Part shown: positions 1 to 12,800 of the stretch, piece by piece
Position numbering within the stretch: the first letter of the stretch is position 1
Layout: every line of letters starts with the position of its first letter
Assembly (NCBI GenBank): GCA_932294295.1
Contig: OW028584.1
Span: 12,454,438 to 12,518,437 of the forward strand
DNA from: Alitta virens
Taxonomy: Eukaryota > Annelida > Polychaeta > Phyllodocida > Nereididae
Length of the DNA stretch: 64,000 nucleotides
Direction: 5' to 3'
Translations under genes and position numbers: made by a program
The notes under the pieces: model-generated
Seen by the model: the letters and a program-made list of their open reading frames with translations, nothing else
What the model was told of the DNA's origin: nothing
Databases searched by the model: none

Positions 1-414
1 AATTAAAACCTCATTGGGTAAATTTTGTTTAAAAACGAACGTTTTTGTGAGATATGAATAAAATTGTAACAACTTAACAAATATACGTTTCAACACTCTT
101 TGACAGGATTTATAGCGCACGTGTTTTAACACTTTTAACAAGAATTAGCCGAGTCTGCTAATTTTGCATTGAAGTCCATGTTAACCGCATAATTATTAAT
201 TGTTGGTGCAAAAATCAAGCTGTTTGTATTTACCTCCGCTGTTTCGGTAATTAATATTCCAAAGTCTATGTTAAAAAAAATTTAAGTATCATCATCAAAA
301 TATGTCAAACTTTGGCACATTTTCATCATTTGGCACAACATTTGCATCATCTGAAGAAGGTACTCTGGATGCCGTTGTTGCAGATGCAAGTGTATTCTGC
401 ATCTGCTCGAGTAT
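1..414. other. intergenic, nothing recognised
   Basis: A+T-rich sequence with no domain-bearing reading frame, RNA gene or clear repeat. The two short open frames overlapping 302-539 run into the SINE at 427 and have no independent support. Confidence 0.5.
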
Positions 415-426
415 CTCTTCTGGTTC

Positions 427-584
427 GTGCGCTGGGTTTACAACCACGTTGGTCCTGGGTTCAATTCCCGGTCGAGCCTATGTTGGATGGCTGTTTCATC
501 CATCATCTCATTGCCATGGTCCCTGCCTGTCCTAATTAGCCCATCAGGTGCAGAAATACAGGACGTAAAGCCCTAATCCACCAC
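427..584 (+). mobile_element. tRNA-derived SINE (family S), 5'-truncated
   Basis: This copy lacks the A box but keeps the B-box segment ggttcaattcccggtcgag. The family body follows (ttggatggctgtttcatcc, tgcctgtcctaattagccc) and the 3' end cagaaatacaggacgtaaag. It is flanked by an 11/12 target-site duplication, ctcttctggttc at 415-426 and ctctgctggttc at 585-596. Target-site duplications with 5' truncation are the known mark of LINE-driven retrotransposition. Confidence 0.85.
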
Positions 585-1181
585 CTCTGCTGGTTCTACA
601 AGAGTAATTGTGTTTGCTCTGCTCAGCTTGATGTCGTGAACTGCCATGATGTGACCACAGGGATGTTTGTGCCAAGTTTAATTGGTCTTTATGTTAAATT
701 CAGTACTATATTGTAATGTATTTAGTTCATAGACCAAGTACAAAAATCCCTGTGAATGTTACAAGTTCAGAATTTGCTACATTGAGTAGGGTAACAGTGG
801 TTATCTGATGCAGTGATTTGTGTACAATTTTGGTAGACACAGCTGCCTTGGTTAAACATCATTATTACCTTGGAAGAAACACGTATGTTTCTTCCAAGTT
901 ATTACAATTCATAAGAAATTATACTTAAATGATTGATCAATTTAAAACTAAGGCTCAATAATAATAATAATAAAATCACACCTGCAGCTTAAAACTTGCT
1001 AATTGCAAAAACTAAAGCTTAATTTCAAACTTAAATAAATCACCCCTATGACTTAAAATTGAGAAAAAAAAACCTTTGATTTGACACCAATCATCGGAAA
1101 TAAAATAAAATTACTCGTTATACAATAATTATTTCACCTATCCAAATAACCATGAATGTATTTATATTCAGTTTTGTTCTT
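585..1181. other. gene-free stretch with one short perfect hairpin
   Basis: No gene seen. Positions 869-880 (cttggaagaaac) and 887-898 are perfect reverse complements around a 6-nt loop, a stand-alone 30-bp hairpin. An ATA/AAT-rich simple stretch lies near 957-975. Confidence 0.5.
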
Positions 1182-1191
1182 ACCTTTAAAT

Positions 1192-1312
1192 GTTGTAAGT
1201 TGGATGGCTATTTCATCCTTCGTCTCATTGCCATGGTCTCTGCCTGTCCTAATTAGCCTAACTGGTGCAGAAATACAGGACGTAAAGCCCTAATCACAAA
1301 CAAACAAGCAAA
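1192..1312 (+). mobile_element. SINE family S, 5'-truncated
   Basis: Only the tRNA-unrelated body and tail are present, ending in a caaacaaac-type tail. The 10-bp duplication acctttaaat flanks it at 1182-1191 and 1313-1322, so the truncation happened at insertion and not by later deletion. Confidence 0.85.
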
Positions 1313-1374
1313 ACCTTTAAATTTTGGAATAAGCTCCGTAAATTCTGCAGTTTTCTTGGAGAGCACAAACAAAC

Positions 1375-1471
1375 GCATCCCAGATAGCATTCCAAATCGT
1401 ATCAATGTCGGCACGATGTCAAAACGATGTAGAATCGACGCTGGTCCGATTTGGAATGCTATCTGGGATGC
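1375..1471. mobile_element. small foldback/MITE, family H, copy 1
   Basis: A 97-bp element whose ends are a perfect 25-bp inverted repeat (1375-1399 and 1447-1471), beginning gcatcccagatagcattcc. The interior is G+C-richer than the flanks. Two longer relatives sharing the gcattccaaatc terminus lie at 46551-46664 and 47142-47256, so this is a dispersed non-autonomous family. No transposase is visible and the superfamily is unknown. Confidence 0.75.
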
Positions 1472-2208
1472 ATGTTTTAAAAAAGTGGAAGTACAGTATT
1501 TGCTACTTAGCAATCAACAAGTGACCTTAAATAAGTAATACTTGAAATATAATACTTACCCTTATTATAATAATATCAATTTAAATGCATGTTCCCCAAA
1601 CATGAATAATGTATATAAGAAACAATGTATTGGTGTATTGGTTAAACTAAGCAAAACTTTGTCTGCATTAAATTGTTAGAATACTAATGCACCCAATTTT
1701 TTTTTAGTTTTTTTTTACATGTTTACTATTAAAAAAAAATTAAAAGCAAATAGCGATACCCCTTATCAATTTGATACTTGTGTGTGTGGATATTTCTATT
1801 TTATTCCTTCCAATGACACTGTGTATTATATGAAGTTGGCCTAAGAGCACGAAAAAACACACCAGGTGTCACTCAAGCTTGCAGTTTAATGTAGCTGTGA
1901 ATCCGACAGTTAAGCTGAATGACTATATCTCGTAATGATGTTAAAAAGTTTGTCAACAGCACACGTATTGAGTACATTGAGTACTTATACTTCTTTCACC
2001 TAAACAGATTGCACAAATCCTTATTTTTACAACAAGAACACAAGGCAACAATAAATCTGCACAAGAAAGAAATAGATTATTCATGGTTACATTCACTCGC
2101 TGCTCAGAGGGATAGTTTAAGATGAATGTAAGGTAGAAGTAGACAGCAGTGGTTAGCTTTAGCCAGAGTGCATATATTTTATGAAACTAACTGTATATTG
2201 GAGAGTTT
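1472..2208. other. intergenic, nothing recognised
   Basis: A+T-rich with several homopolymer A/T runs. An open frame at 1919-2125 (68 codons) has no recognisable domain, splice context or codon bias and is not called as a gene. Confidence 0.45.
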
Positions 2209-2218
2209 TCAACTTCAA

Positions 2219-2364
2219 AAACCCACTGGGTCCTTGGTTCAATTCCCGGTCGAGCCTATGTTGGATGGCTGTTTCATCCTTTGTCTCATTGCCATGGTCC
2301 TACCTGTCCTAATTAGCCCAGCAGGTGCAGAAATACAGGACGTAAAGCCCTAATCCACCACCAC
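2219..2364 (+). mobile_element. SINE family S, 5'-truncated
   Basis: B box ggttcaattcccggtcgag, full body and the ctaatccaccacc tail. The duplication tcaacttcaa flanks it at 2209-2218 and 2365-2374. The A box is missing. Confidence 0.85.
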
Positions 2365-2641
2365 TCAACTTCAACAAATGTACCAGCTTACCACATTATT
2401 CATAATTGCAAAAATCTTATTATTATTTTTAATATTTGAAGATATTTTGATAGGGTAACCCAATCAACGCAGCTGATTTATATTGTGCCCTTTGAGTATT
2501 TGAAATAAAAACAAAGACATCATAAAACCAAACCTCATTTTAAAAGTGATACATGCACACAAATACTTACATGGAAAAATGTTTAAGAAAATATAAACAT
2601 ATATAAATGCTAAAGCTGACAGGGTTTAGGTGTATGTGGTT

Positions 2642-3056
2642 TACACACCTTATAACACATTAGATTTTCAGCCAGTGGTTTAGTCCATGCTGGCAAAGCA
2701 TTGAAGACTGATGTCAGTGGTTTCTGCCAAACTGACACAGACAGACAGACAGAATTTTTTTAATTTATGCCATAAAAATCATAATAATACAATAACATAT
2801 TGTCATATAAATATTGGCTCAGGCAAAGCCCATTTTGCCTAAGTGTAGGCGCTACCATAAGCACCCCCTGTGACACACCTTATAACACGCATTAGATTTT
2901 CAGCCAGTGGTTTAGTCCATCCTGGCAAAACATTGATGACTGATGTCAGTGGTTTCTGCCTAAATGACACACCTTATAACACATTAGATTTTCAGCCAGT
3001 TGACTGGTGTCAGTGGTTTTGGCCTACATGACACACCTTATAACACATTAGCAACT
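2642..3056. repeat. ~95-bp tandem repeat, four partial or complete units
   Basis: Each unit starts with cacaccttataacac, followed by attagattttcagccagtgg, and ends near gatgtcagtggtttctgcc. Units begin near 2643, 2873, 2970 and 3031. The third has lost its centre and the fourth is a stub. The first two are separated by about 125 bp of unrelated sequence that starts with a (CAGA)n run. Confidence 0.7.
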
Positions 3057-4795
3057 AGTCACAAATATTTTATGTTGGATGGCTGCAGTGTATGTTGTAT
3101 ATTGTGGAGTGTGTATATCTAAATATATGTATTGATTAATTTGTCACAAGATATGCCTATCTCATGATTACCACGTCACGTGTCTGGAATGATATCACCC
3201 AAATTAATTTCTCCAATGAAAATTGTTTGAATAAGCTTGTTTCTTAATTAGAATGTGATGCATTGTTACTACTAAAAATGTTCCTTTTTAATAAGAATAT
3301 TTCATTGAAAATTGTTGAAAACTTAGCAAATACAGTCGGCTTTATAATTATTTCGAAGGATGGCAACTTCCATTGATCCGACTTGAACAATTCAATTAAA
3401 TATAATTAGATATAATACAACTCATTAAACTAATTCATCAGAGACATTTACGAAACAGTTTGTCAATATTGTTCGAAATAATGGCAAAATTGAGTTGTAA
3501 AAGTGAAGAAAAAATCAATAAATAAAAGTTTATTTTCCAATTTGTGGTCCGTTTTCTATTTGGTAATGCATGTAAGCCTTACTCTGATGAACATTTTATC
3601 ACTATGCTTTTAGAGTCATTTCAGACCATTTTTTTTAACCAATTGGTGCTATTTTTTCCATGTTTTTATATATGTATACACATGGATATATTTTCGATTT
3701 CCAGTGTTGGGAGTTTAAATAAAAAAATAAATAAAAATAATAATAAATAAAATGTAATAGCTCTTACTCCTTTTAATCATCGGTTTGAGTACACGCGTTT
3801 TTTGCTTATCAATCCCTTTTTTCAGGTAAATCTTAATCTGTGTACATTGATTTTTAAAGAATACCAAACTTTAAATTGAGCCTTATCTGACTGGTTGGTT
3901 TCAACCGTTTAGTGAAACACATTATGCCCTGTCTAGCAAAAAATTAAATAAACTGTTGGTGCCCATCAATTATTGTGGAGCTGAATATTAGAGCAACATG
4001 CAAGTATACTGTACTTGATAACACGTGCTCAGTGCATGTCGAAGTAGGCCTACTGAACAGCTGGACTGCACAAGATTAAAGATAAATGACAAAATGTATT
4101 TCAGTAACTTTTTTTTCTCAAAGCTTTGAACAACACAAGATGGGACAGAATTTGAGCAATAAACCATGCCTCTCGTAGACAATTCAAAAAAACTTGGGTC
4201 CACTGAGTGATTACCATGTTGTATTGTGGCATTACAGCCTAGCGACCTGATTATGTACATGTTTTGCTCGTTTACTCATCTGAAGTAAATTAAATTTCTC
4301 TTATAGTCTATAGGCTGGCTTATGGTATTAAAGGTTTTAAAATGAAATTACAGAATAATAAGATGTTCATGTGCTGAGTTTACGCAATTGTTCTCACAAG
4401 CAGGCAATTCAGAAAAATTGCCTAAACTCAAAAAATATGAATTCATTTCTCTTATATTTTTAAGAGATTTCTTAAGTCTACGCTCAGCCTATCGGCTACA
4501 TATTTTAACCAGTAATTTTGTTTAACTAGGTCAACTAGCAAAAAATGCCCATAATTAGGTTGCTAGGCTGTTAAGTAACAGCACACCAGTGATTATGACA
4601 AGAAGGCAATATATATATTTTTTAGTTTAATCTGACAAACAGGTAATTTCATAATTATATTGCATTGCATTGTTTAAGCGCAGCTGGTCGAAATTATAGC
4701 TCATGTGACATTGTCAGAGGCATACGTAAAGATGAGGTGCTAATACCAAGTTCAAACCCTTTAAATACGCAGTTGTATTATTGTTAATTTACTTA
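3057..4795. other. intergenic, nothing recognised
   Basis: A+T-rich sequence with short stop-ridden frames. No exon with flanking splice sites, RNA gene or clear repeat was found. A weak resemblance to dispersed family B lies around 4680-4745. Confidence 0.4.
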
Positions 4796-4807
4796 ATCGA
4801 GTGTAAA

Positions 4808-4995
4808 ACTTATCTATCTATCTATCTATCTAACTTTCTATCTATCTATACACCTAATTATGTTAATCTTATCTATCTATTTATCTAGCTATGCACCTAA
4901 TAATATGTATCTTATCTATCTATTTATTTATCAATCTATCTATCTATCTACTATCTAATTCTTATTCTATCTGATTCTATTCTATTCTATGTCCA
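4808..4995. repeat. (TATC)n microsatellite, interrupted
   Basis: Runs of tatctatctatc broken by short unique segments, continuing into tctattctattct. An ordinary simple repeat. Confidence 0.85.
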
Positions 4996-5614
4996 GGTTC
5001 AGCTGAGTAATTTACAATAGGTCTACTTAGTTTGATTCCAGGTATATTATAAGAAAAACGACTCCAAGACACTTTTATTTGCCTGAACAAAAGTCAAAAA
5101 AAAGTTGTGAAAAAGACAGATGATTAATGTAATATATAAATTGCCTCAGTAAATAATAGGTTGTAAGGGCCTATAAAGCACCATCTGTTTGATTTGCTGC
5201 ACCATTAACTTCGATTTGTACATATTGTAGGTCAGCACTATCATTTGAAAGTTTAATGGCCACCTTGATTGGAAAGAGTGACTTATGAATGTATATTAAA
5301 TATCCAATTTGTTGTTGTTTTCTTGATTTTTGTTTTGTGTGAAGTTTTAATTCTAGTTGCTGTATTGTAGCCAAGAAAGTTTACATTAATCAAAGGTGAC
5401 TGCTGAACAAGTGTATCTACATTATATGGTTCATTATCTTAATACCAGCTGACACCATTAAGGTATATTTAGTTCTGCGTCCAATGGTGCTTACGGCAAA
5501 AAAACTAATATCACCATTTCATTTTAGAATATCAAATATCACTGACAAATATTACAGTCAGTTATTTTGTCTGGCAAATACTACAGAATACGAAAACGAG
5601 GCACAGATGAACGT
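4996..5614. other. intergenic, nothing recognised
   Basis: No feature recognised; the open frames are short and unconvincing. Confidence 0.4.
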
Positions 5615-5628
5615 CATTGGCGCCGCCG

Positions 5629-5700
5629 ATGGTCTCTGCCTGTCCTAATTAGCCCAACTGGTGCAGAAATACAGGACGTAAAGCCCTAATTACACACACT
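5629..5700 (+). mobile_element. SINE family S, severely 5'-truncated
   Basis: Only the last ~70 bp of the element (tctctgcctgtcctaattag through to the tail) are present. A 12/14 duplication flanks it: cattggcgccgccg at 5615-5628 and cattggcgtcgtcg at 5701-5714. Three of the differing positions lie in CpG-rich sequence. Confidence 0.75.
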
Positions 5701-5714
5701 CATTGGCGTCGTCG

Positions 5715-6816
5715 CTTCGTAATACATTTTATTACACAGCTCCTTCAATTCTCGTCTTATTTTCAAAATTTAAAGTTTATCTTGTACAAAATGTGTATGT
5801 GTTTCGCTTGTAGCATGAAATAAAACCTTTCTGACCCCAGTTTTTTTTTCATAAAACGACACTGAAATCGTGAATCGGCGACGTTGATCATAACGTTATA
5901 ATGTCAGTATGGTAATTTGTCAGACGGACAAATTTGCTTACCAGGCAACAATATCACGTAAGGCTTGTTGAAAATTAAAAGTAAGTGTTCTAGGTATGGT
6001 AAGATAGAATGGTTTTTGTCAAATAAACTTAAAAAAACCAGCCAGGTCAGCTAATTTGGCAGTAAGTGCTATGAAATGTGGAAACAAAAAAGAATGAATA
6101 AACGACTGTTACAGGTTCCGGTTTTGATAGACCGTTCATTTCAAACTATTTTTAACAATATTAATATAATTATAATATACTTATATTTTGTAGTTCTAAT
6201 AAGATCATCTGCAAAACAACTATGATACAATCCTTGCAAAATATATATTTGAATAAATCAATAAATATAACCACTTGAAATTTACATACATCTTATGGCT
6301 CCTAGAATAGATTTACTTTCATATACAGTACCAAATGTATTGCATTATTTCACTGATTTATTTCTAGAGAGGCAAGCTCAAAGTTCTAAGCTGGAAGTTT
6401 ACTCTTGGTTCCATGTTATTAATAGGTCTCTTTAAAAGTCTCACACCTCTCAGTTTTAGATTCTGGTAAAATATGTTATTTTCTCCAACTTTTACTTTCC
6501 CAATCCAACGTTATTTGTCACTATTTTCTAAGAATTCATTAAGTATATTATGTTATTACAAATGGAAAAGTTAGTTTTCACGTAACTATAAAGCCTTCTT
6601 GATATGTGAGAAGCCCCTTTGTAGCCCTGACATTGCAAAGTGCCTTTATTGACATAAGTGCCAGCACCCAGCAAATCAGAAAGCTCTGCATATCTCTCAG
6701 TTCGTGCGTACATTATTACTAGATAAACGTGTCTAATGGACCGTGAAAACCATATTCGCTGGCAGAGATGTGCACTTTGACTCTCTACTTTCTATAGATA
6801 ACTGTTGATGAACTAA
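5715..6816. other. upstream region of the lectin gene
   Basis: No gene found. The last ~100 bp before 6817 should contain the lectin 5' UTR and promoter. A weak TATA-like ctatagata lies near 6791, but no core promoter can be assigned confidently. Confidence 0.35.
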
Positions 6817-6895
6817 ATGTCAAAGAATATGATTTCTGGACAAACGATGTTGATCTGTTCCTTAGTTTTGATTGGACTTATTTATTTCACAAAAG
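6817..6895 (+). CDS. lectin gene exon 1 (signal peptide)
   Basis: Starts at the ATG encoding MSKNMISG; a later in-frame Met (residue 11) would leave a shorter signal peptide. The donor is aaaag/gtaagag. It ends in phase 1, so residue 27 is split across the intron. Confidence 0.75.
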
Positions 6896-9800
6896 GTAAG
6901 AGACTTCGAGGAAAAATTCAACTCTCTCCAAAGGATAGTGTGCTGCCAAATTGGGCCGACATTGGGCCGATTAGTGTGAACACTAGGCCGTTGTTGGGCC
7001 AACATTGTTGATGCTATTCCACGATTTGGCATATTACCTTATATATGGGGAAAATATGAATATAATTTACTTTTGCTAACAGTTTACTACGTACCGTAAA
7101 ATAACGTTGCCCTACTACATGTAGCCCAATGTTCAGTGTTTATACACTACTCACAGATAATTAAGGATATTTGACTTTCGGGCAAAAATTCTAAATAAAT
7201 ATAAAAATTACAACAATGTTAGCTTCAAAGTAGTGCATTTAAGTAATAACACACAACAAGAACAGTTTACATTGAGCCGTTTTATTGAAGCAAAATTTAA
7301 CAATTTTACGTTACCTACTTTCAAAAAAAATTATAATTTCAATCAAATGGTCAGTAATACCACAGCGGTTTGTCAATGATTTCAAAAGTGGGTAGATACC
7401 ATTCTGTTTAATTTTTTTATGTACTTTCAACATAGAGGCCTAATTACTGTGTTAACTCTTATCAAAGTTTTAGAAAGTTCGCCCATGCATGGATAAATCA
7501 AACAAAATATTTCAAACTCTTTACTAGTAATTTATATTAAATTCACATTAATTCCAGCCTAAACATTCAGCTGCCTTGCTTATTTATGTTAGTTCCACAT
7601 TAATTTCAATGCAACCCGCCGAGTTGTAGGAGTATATAATATAAAATATCTCGCTTAACGTATGGAATCAGTATGAACTATACTACAATTCAGTCTTTAT
7701 TTGACAAAAATCTGACTAATATTAGGGGAGCAGCAGCCTTTTAAAGAAGCGCTCAGCCCTTCCTGCATTGATACAGTCCGGGCGCGGACGTTTGCGGGAG
7801 CACCACTGTTTGCCTCCGCCAACCTAACTGCCTTCTCAGACAAATATCTCGCTTAATATTTGGTCTATTTTCGATCCAAAAACACGTATGGAATTAGTAT
7901 GAACTAATATTAGGGGAGCAGCAGCCTTTTAAAGTATATACAACCTCCCTCCACTGCTGCATGTACAAAATATCATTCGACGAGTAACTCGCGGGTTCTA
8001 CGGGTGACACACCGACTTTCCCGTCATTATATTTTAAAATTAGACCAGGCGATGTACACATCGAGTTAAACTCGTAGAAGCCGTCAGGTTACTCGTAGAA
8101 CCCGTCGAGTTACCCCTGGTAGCCGTCGAGTCTCTCCTGGAATTCGTCCACTAATTGGCCGTAACCCGCCGAGTCACCTGTAGAACCTCCCGAGTCATCC
8201 GTAGAACCCTTTTTGCCGCCAGAATCCGTCGCTAACCCGGCGAAAGAAGCTGTTGCATAACCGTTACGTAATACTACGGCTTCACTACGGCAAAACCGGC
8301 TATGTGAGACCTAGGCTTTAAATTCACATTAATTCCAGCCTAAACATACAGTTGCCCTGCTAATTTATGTTAATTTCACATTAATTTCAATGCAAAATTC
8401 AGCTGCCCTGCTAAATGATGTTAAATTCACATGAATTCCAGCCTCAATATTCAGCTGCCCTGCTAATTTAGGTTAATTTCACATTAATTCCAGCCTCGAC
8501 ATTCAGTTGCCCTGCTAAATGATGTTAATTTCACATTAATTCCAGCTTCAACATTCACCTGCCCTACTGGTTTCTCCAAGTATGACCCTATGAAGATCTG
8601 TGTTAAACTGGATCAAACGATGGACAGGACTTTGACAGATGCTAGACGGAAATGTGATGCATTCACCCAAGGCATATCTGGAGGAGTGACCAGTCTGATA
8701 ACTGCACATGACCCGGATTATGACAGCTGGCTATTAGCTACATTTCCTGACGCATTGTAAGTAATTTGAATAATGAGTATTATATTTTCCTTCTATAAAA
8801 ACAGTACTGACGACATCATACAAATCTGAAATAATTCATATGATTTACTATGTACATTGGGGAGATAACTGGTTACTTGCAATGGATTTTTAAAAAGCCA
8901 AAATGGTCATAATATATTTGATGTTACATTAATACATAGGACACATCTTGGTCGGTTTCTCATATAAGATTTTACTGGAAAATTTGCTTTTTAAATAACC
9001 AACTGGTTTGTACATGCACTGAAATTGAGCATAATAGCCATGAGGTGAGACAGAGAGGAGTCCACCCATGTTACACATTTACCCCATCGATGGGGTCTTT
9101 TACTTGCCTCAGCGTAAACTCCAGCTGGGATGTAATCATTGTTTATCTTTGTAATGTGTTTAAACAAGGCGGAATACCAGAAATTTAGGTTTTTCGTGAT
9201 ACCAAAATTAGTATTTCCAATGAGATTTTTTTTATTTATTTAAAAAAACACTTAACTGACATGGTATAAGTGACACCCTGTGTAGTGGTCTAGTGGTTCA
9301 AAAGGCCCTGCTAGCTCAACTGTAGGTCCTGGATTCGACTCCTAACTTTGACATGCTTTGTCACGTCTCAGAAGTGACTTGTGCCTTATGTTCGGTATTA
9401 GACCGATTCATCAGTCCCTACATCATATTTGATCATAAGAAGCACAAAAGGACAGATATGTTACTAATAAGTGGAATCCCAATTTTCTAACCCACAAAAA
9501 CCTCTCAGTACCAATTACCTTCAAATTTCCTATCTCTTTCAATGATAATGTTTGGCCTTCCTGTGGCACTATAGCCAATTATTATGGTAACGAGTAGCAG
9601 CCGAATTTACAATGGGAATATACTAAACTTCACGTTTGTAGTTTTACAGAAGCGTTTCTATCAGCTGGAAACTTGGAATTTGACTTGTTAACGTTATTTA
9701 TGTCCTTTATGTGATGCTCCTAGCCATTTTGAAAAAAAAGACAGAAAAACAGGTGGACAGTATAATCAGGTGAATCTCAGTATAATCTGTAGACAGTAGC

Positions 9801-12800
9801 TATGCATACATCCTGCAATGCGCAAGTATACGATTTTGTGAAACGCTAATAAAACCTCACGTTGGGTTTTCTTTAAATTATATAGCAACTTAATAAATAA
9901 ATTCAACAAGGAAATGAGTGAAATCAAATAAACAATGAATAAACCGTAAAACGATAACTTGTGGTACAATGGGTTGGTTCTCACCTACGTTTAGATGGTA
10001 TTATTTGGGGCACAATTTGGGAGTTTAGTAAGCTTGCAGTTTCATCCAAACAAAATATTTTTTCTTGGTCCTATAAATATATTTTTATAGGCTATATACC
10101 GTATTTTCTCGATTACAAGCTGGGTCCAAAAACAGACCGAAGTGACCAAATATATTATATACATTGTATACAGGCTACTGGGTCTGAAGCCTAGCCAGCT
10201 GATATGACAAGCTGCCAGAGGCAGACATTATGATGAGATGATAAGGCTTGGAGTCCACACCGTGTTACACATTTATCCAGTGAGTCGGGTCTTTGCCTCA
10301 GCATAGACACAGAGTAAAAGGCACCTCCAATTTGACGTCTCATGAGATATAGCTCAGGCTATAGCTGGCTATAGCTGGCTACTCAAAACCGGGTCTAAAA
10401 GTGCATGCACCTTTTGGCGCATAAGTTGAGAGTCACACATATTTGTAATTTTTTGTTGAAAAGATGCATGTCTGTTGTACATACTTATTTATGATATATT
10501 AGATTAATTCTTACATTACCAAGGTTTATGTCAGTGGTAGGTATTAGCCGACTAAAAGCTAGGAGTATACAGAAGTGGCTGGTTTTAGCTAATTATAGCT
10601 ACAGCCAGGAATAGGTCGCTATACACCTGTCTAGAGTAGACCATTTTTAATGAAACTGTGTAATATAAAAAATATGGAATTTATTTTAATTTATTTTTAA
10701 TTTATGTTGCAGGTTCTGGTTGACATTATATTACTCTAATGTCGACGGCCAGTACCGCTGGGCCGATGGGGTATCCTACACCGGTTTCGATGCTTGGAAA
10801 TCAGACCAGCCTGATAATAACATTGATAAAGGGTGCTGCCTATCTAAGTCTGGCGACTGGGAGAAGGCCAAATGTAGTGATGATGATAAGTTTATCTGCC
10901 AATACACGATGCTCGATAATGGTAAGCCACGAGTAAATGTCCCCTAAAACCTTTATTTGTTAAATATATTTAATCAGCAATACAATATCAGTAAAAATTC
11001 TTTTTCAATGAGTGCTGAAGATGAAATAAGAAATAATATTTACAACAAAACCATGAAAAGTTTAAAAAAACTTGTAAATATAAAATCCTTAGGATATCAT
11101 TAAAAATGTTTGAATAATCTGGGAGATATTGTTCCATAAAATCACAAAGGCATTTAAATATGGCACCATAACATTATTATCTACAGATGATCTTAACTCA
11201 TACCCTCTTTCAATATCCCTGTATAAAATGAAATGACACGACAAATAACTTGGAGCAAGACCCATCAGACATTTAGAGACCGATAATATTCATTCAAAAA
11301 CTAAGCAAAAAAGAAAATAGACGTTTTTGACTGATATAAGCTGTCATAGGTCTAGACTGTCAAATTTACGACATGTAGGCGCTCATTGTTGGGTAATATG
11401 GGCATAACATCATCTGTGATACAACTGAAAATGAAATGATTTCATTAAATATCTTGGCTCCGTTTCTGTTTTCTTATAATGAATATGGTGAAGCCTAAGT
11501 TGGATGGCTGTTTCATCCTTCGTCTCATTGCCATGGTCTCTGCCTGTCCTAATTAGCCCAACTGGTGCAGAAATACAGGACGTAAAGCCCTAATCACACA
11601 CACACACTTATAATGAATATAATTATGATTTAATATTTCAGATTATGTTGGATGGCTGTTTCATCCTTCGTCTCATTGCCATGGTCCCTACCTATCCTAA
11701 TAAGTCCATCAGGTGCAGAAATACAGGACGTATAGCTAATCCTCCTCCTCTAATATTTCAGATACAGAATGTTTGCCCAATTACCATCATATGCCCAACA
11801 CAAGACTGTGCTTTAGCCCAGAAGATGTTAAGATGATCTTCATAGATGCCGATTCTCACTGCAAATCCAAAGTAGGCCCCCGCGTCGGTCACTTGGCAAA
11901 GATCAGCGACCAAGCCACCCACACCTTCACTGAACCGTTTGGCGGGGAGTAAGTATCTTTAAAATAGCATTGATTAGTTAAATAGCAATCATCTGTGCTG
12001 CTGAAACATTTTACTGATATAACATGCACATATAAACTGGACTTCAGGACGTCGCAGTTTTTTCAACGTCAAAATGACGGGCCAACGTACAGTATCAACT
12101 TCGACCCAACATCGGCCCAACATAAATATGACAACTATACCTGATATGGCATGCTATCAGCCCCCCTCCTCCCCCCTGCTACCAACAATAAAAAAAAATG
12201 AAAATGGCCCATAAACACTGTTGAAAGAAAAAAGTTCATGGCGTGAAAATTATGGAATCTATTCACTTTGTGTATAAAAAACCCTGAAAGATTACGACAC
12301 ACTGAATGGAACTATTGACTAAATGACAACTGAATTTCGGTACTATTCCATATTTTGCTCAGTATTTTGTGTTTTGACTTTATTTTCAAAAAAATACTTG
12401 GATAGACTGCTCCGATGTAACAGTTATATGCTGGAAAAATGTCAGAAATGTAATCGATGAGTTACGTTTTGTTTTGCGATAATAGCTGTAGATCGATAGT
12501 TCCCTTCAATGAGGTTTTTCAGAACATGGATTATCACCACCGCTTAGACGTTGTTAAGTATAATGATAAATTATCTCTATACAGCTGCATATTTAAGTGA
12601 TAATCAATGTTCTAGAACTCAGGTAGGACTGATATCAGTTTCAACACAAAACAACATTTGATTTTCTTTTAAATTATTATTAAAAGTTTGAAAGGTTATT
12701 TGAGTTTTATAACAGGTGAAGTTAATGAACATCTTTAAATTTTCACCATGTAAATAGCATAAGGCCCTAAAATACTCCCTTTTCGCACGGCAGCCATGCA

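Noticed and set aside
6946..7030. Inverted gccaaat / atttggc segment as another family H element
   Set aside because: It shares gggcc/gacattg words but the arms match poorly; too degenerate to assign.
11645..11836. Open frame crossing the SINE and lectin exon 4
   Set aside because: It is out of frame with the lectin exon and consists of SINE body sequence.
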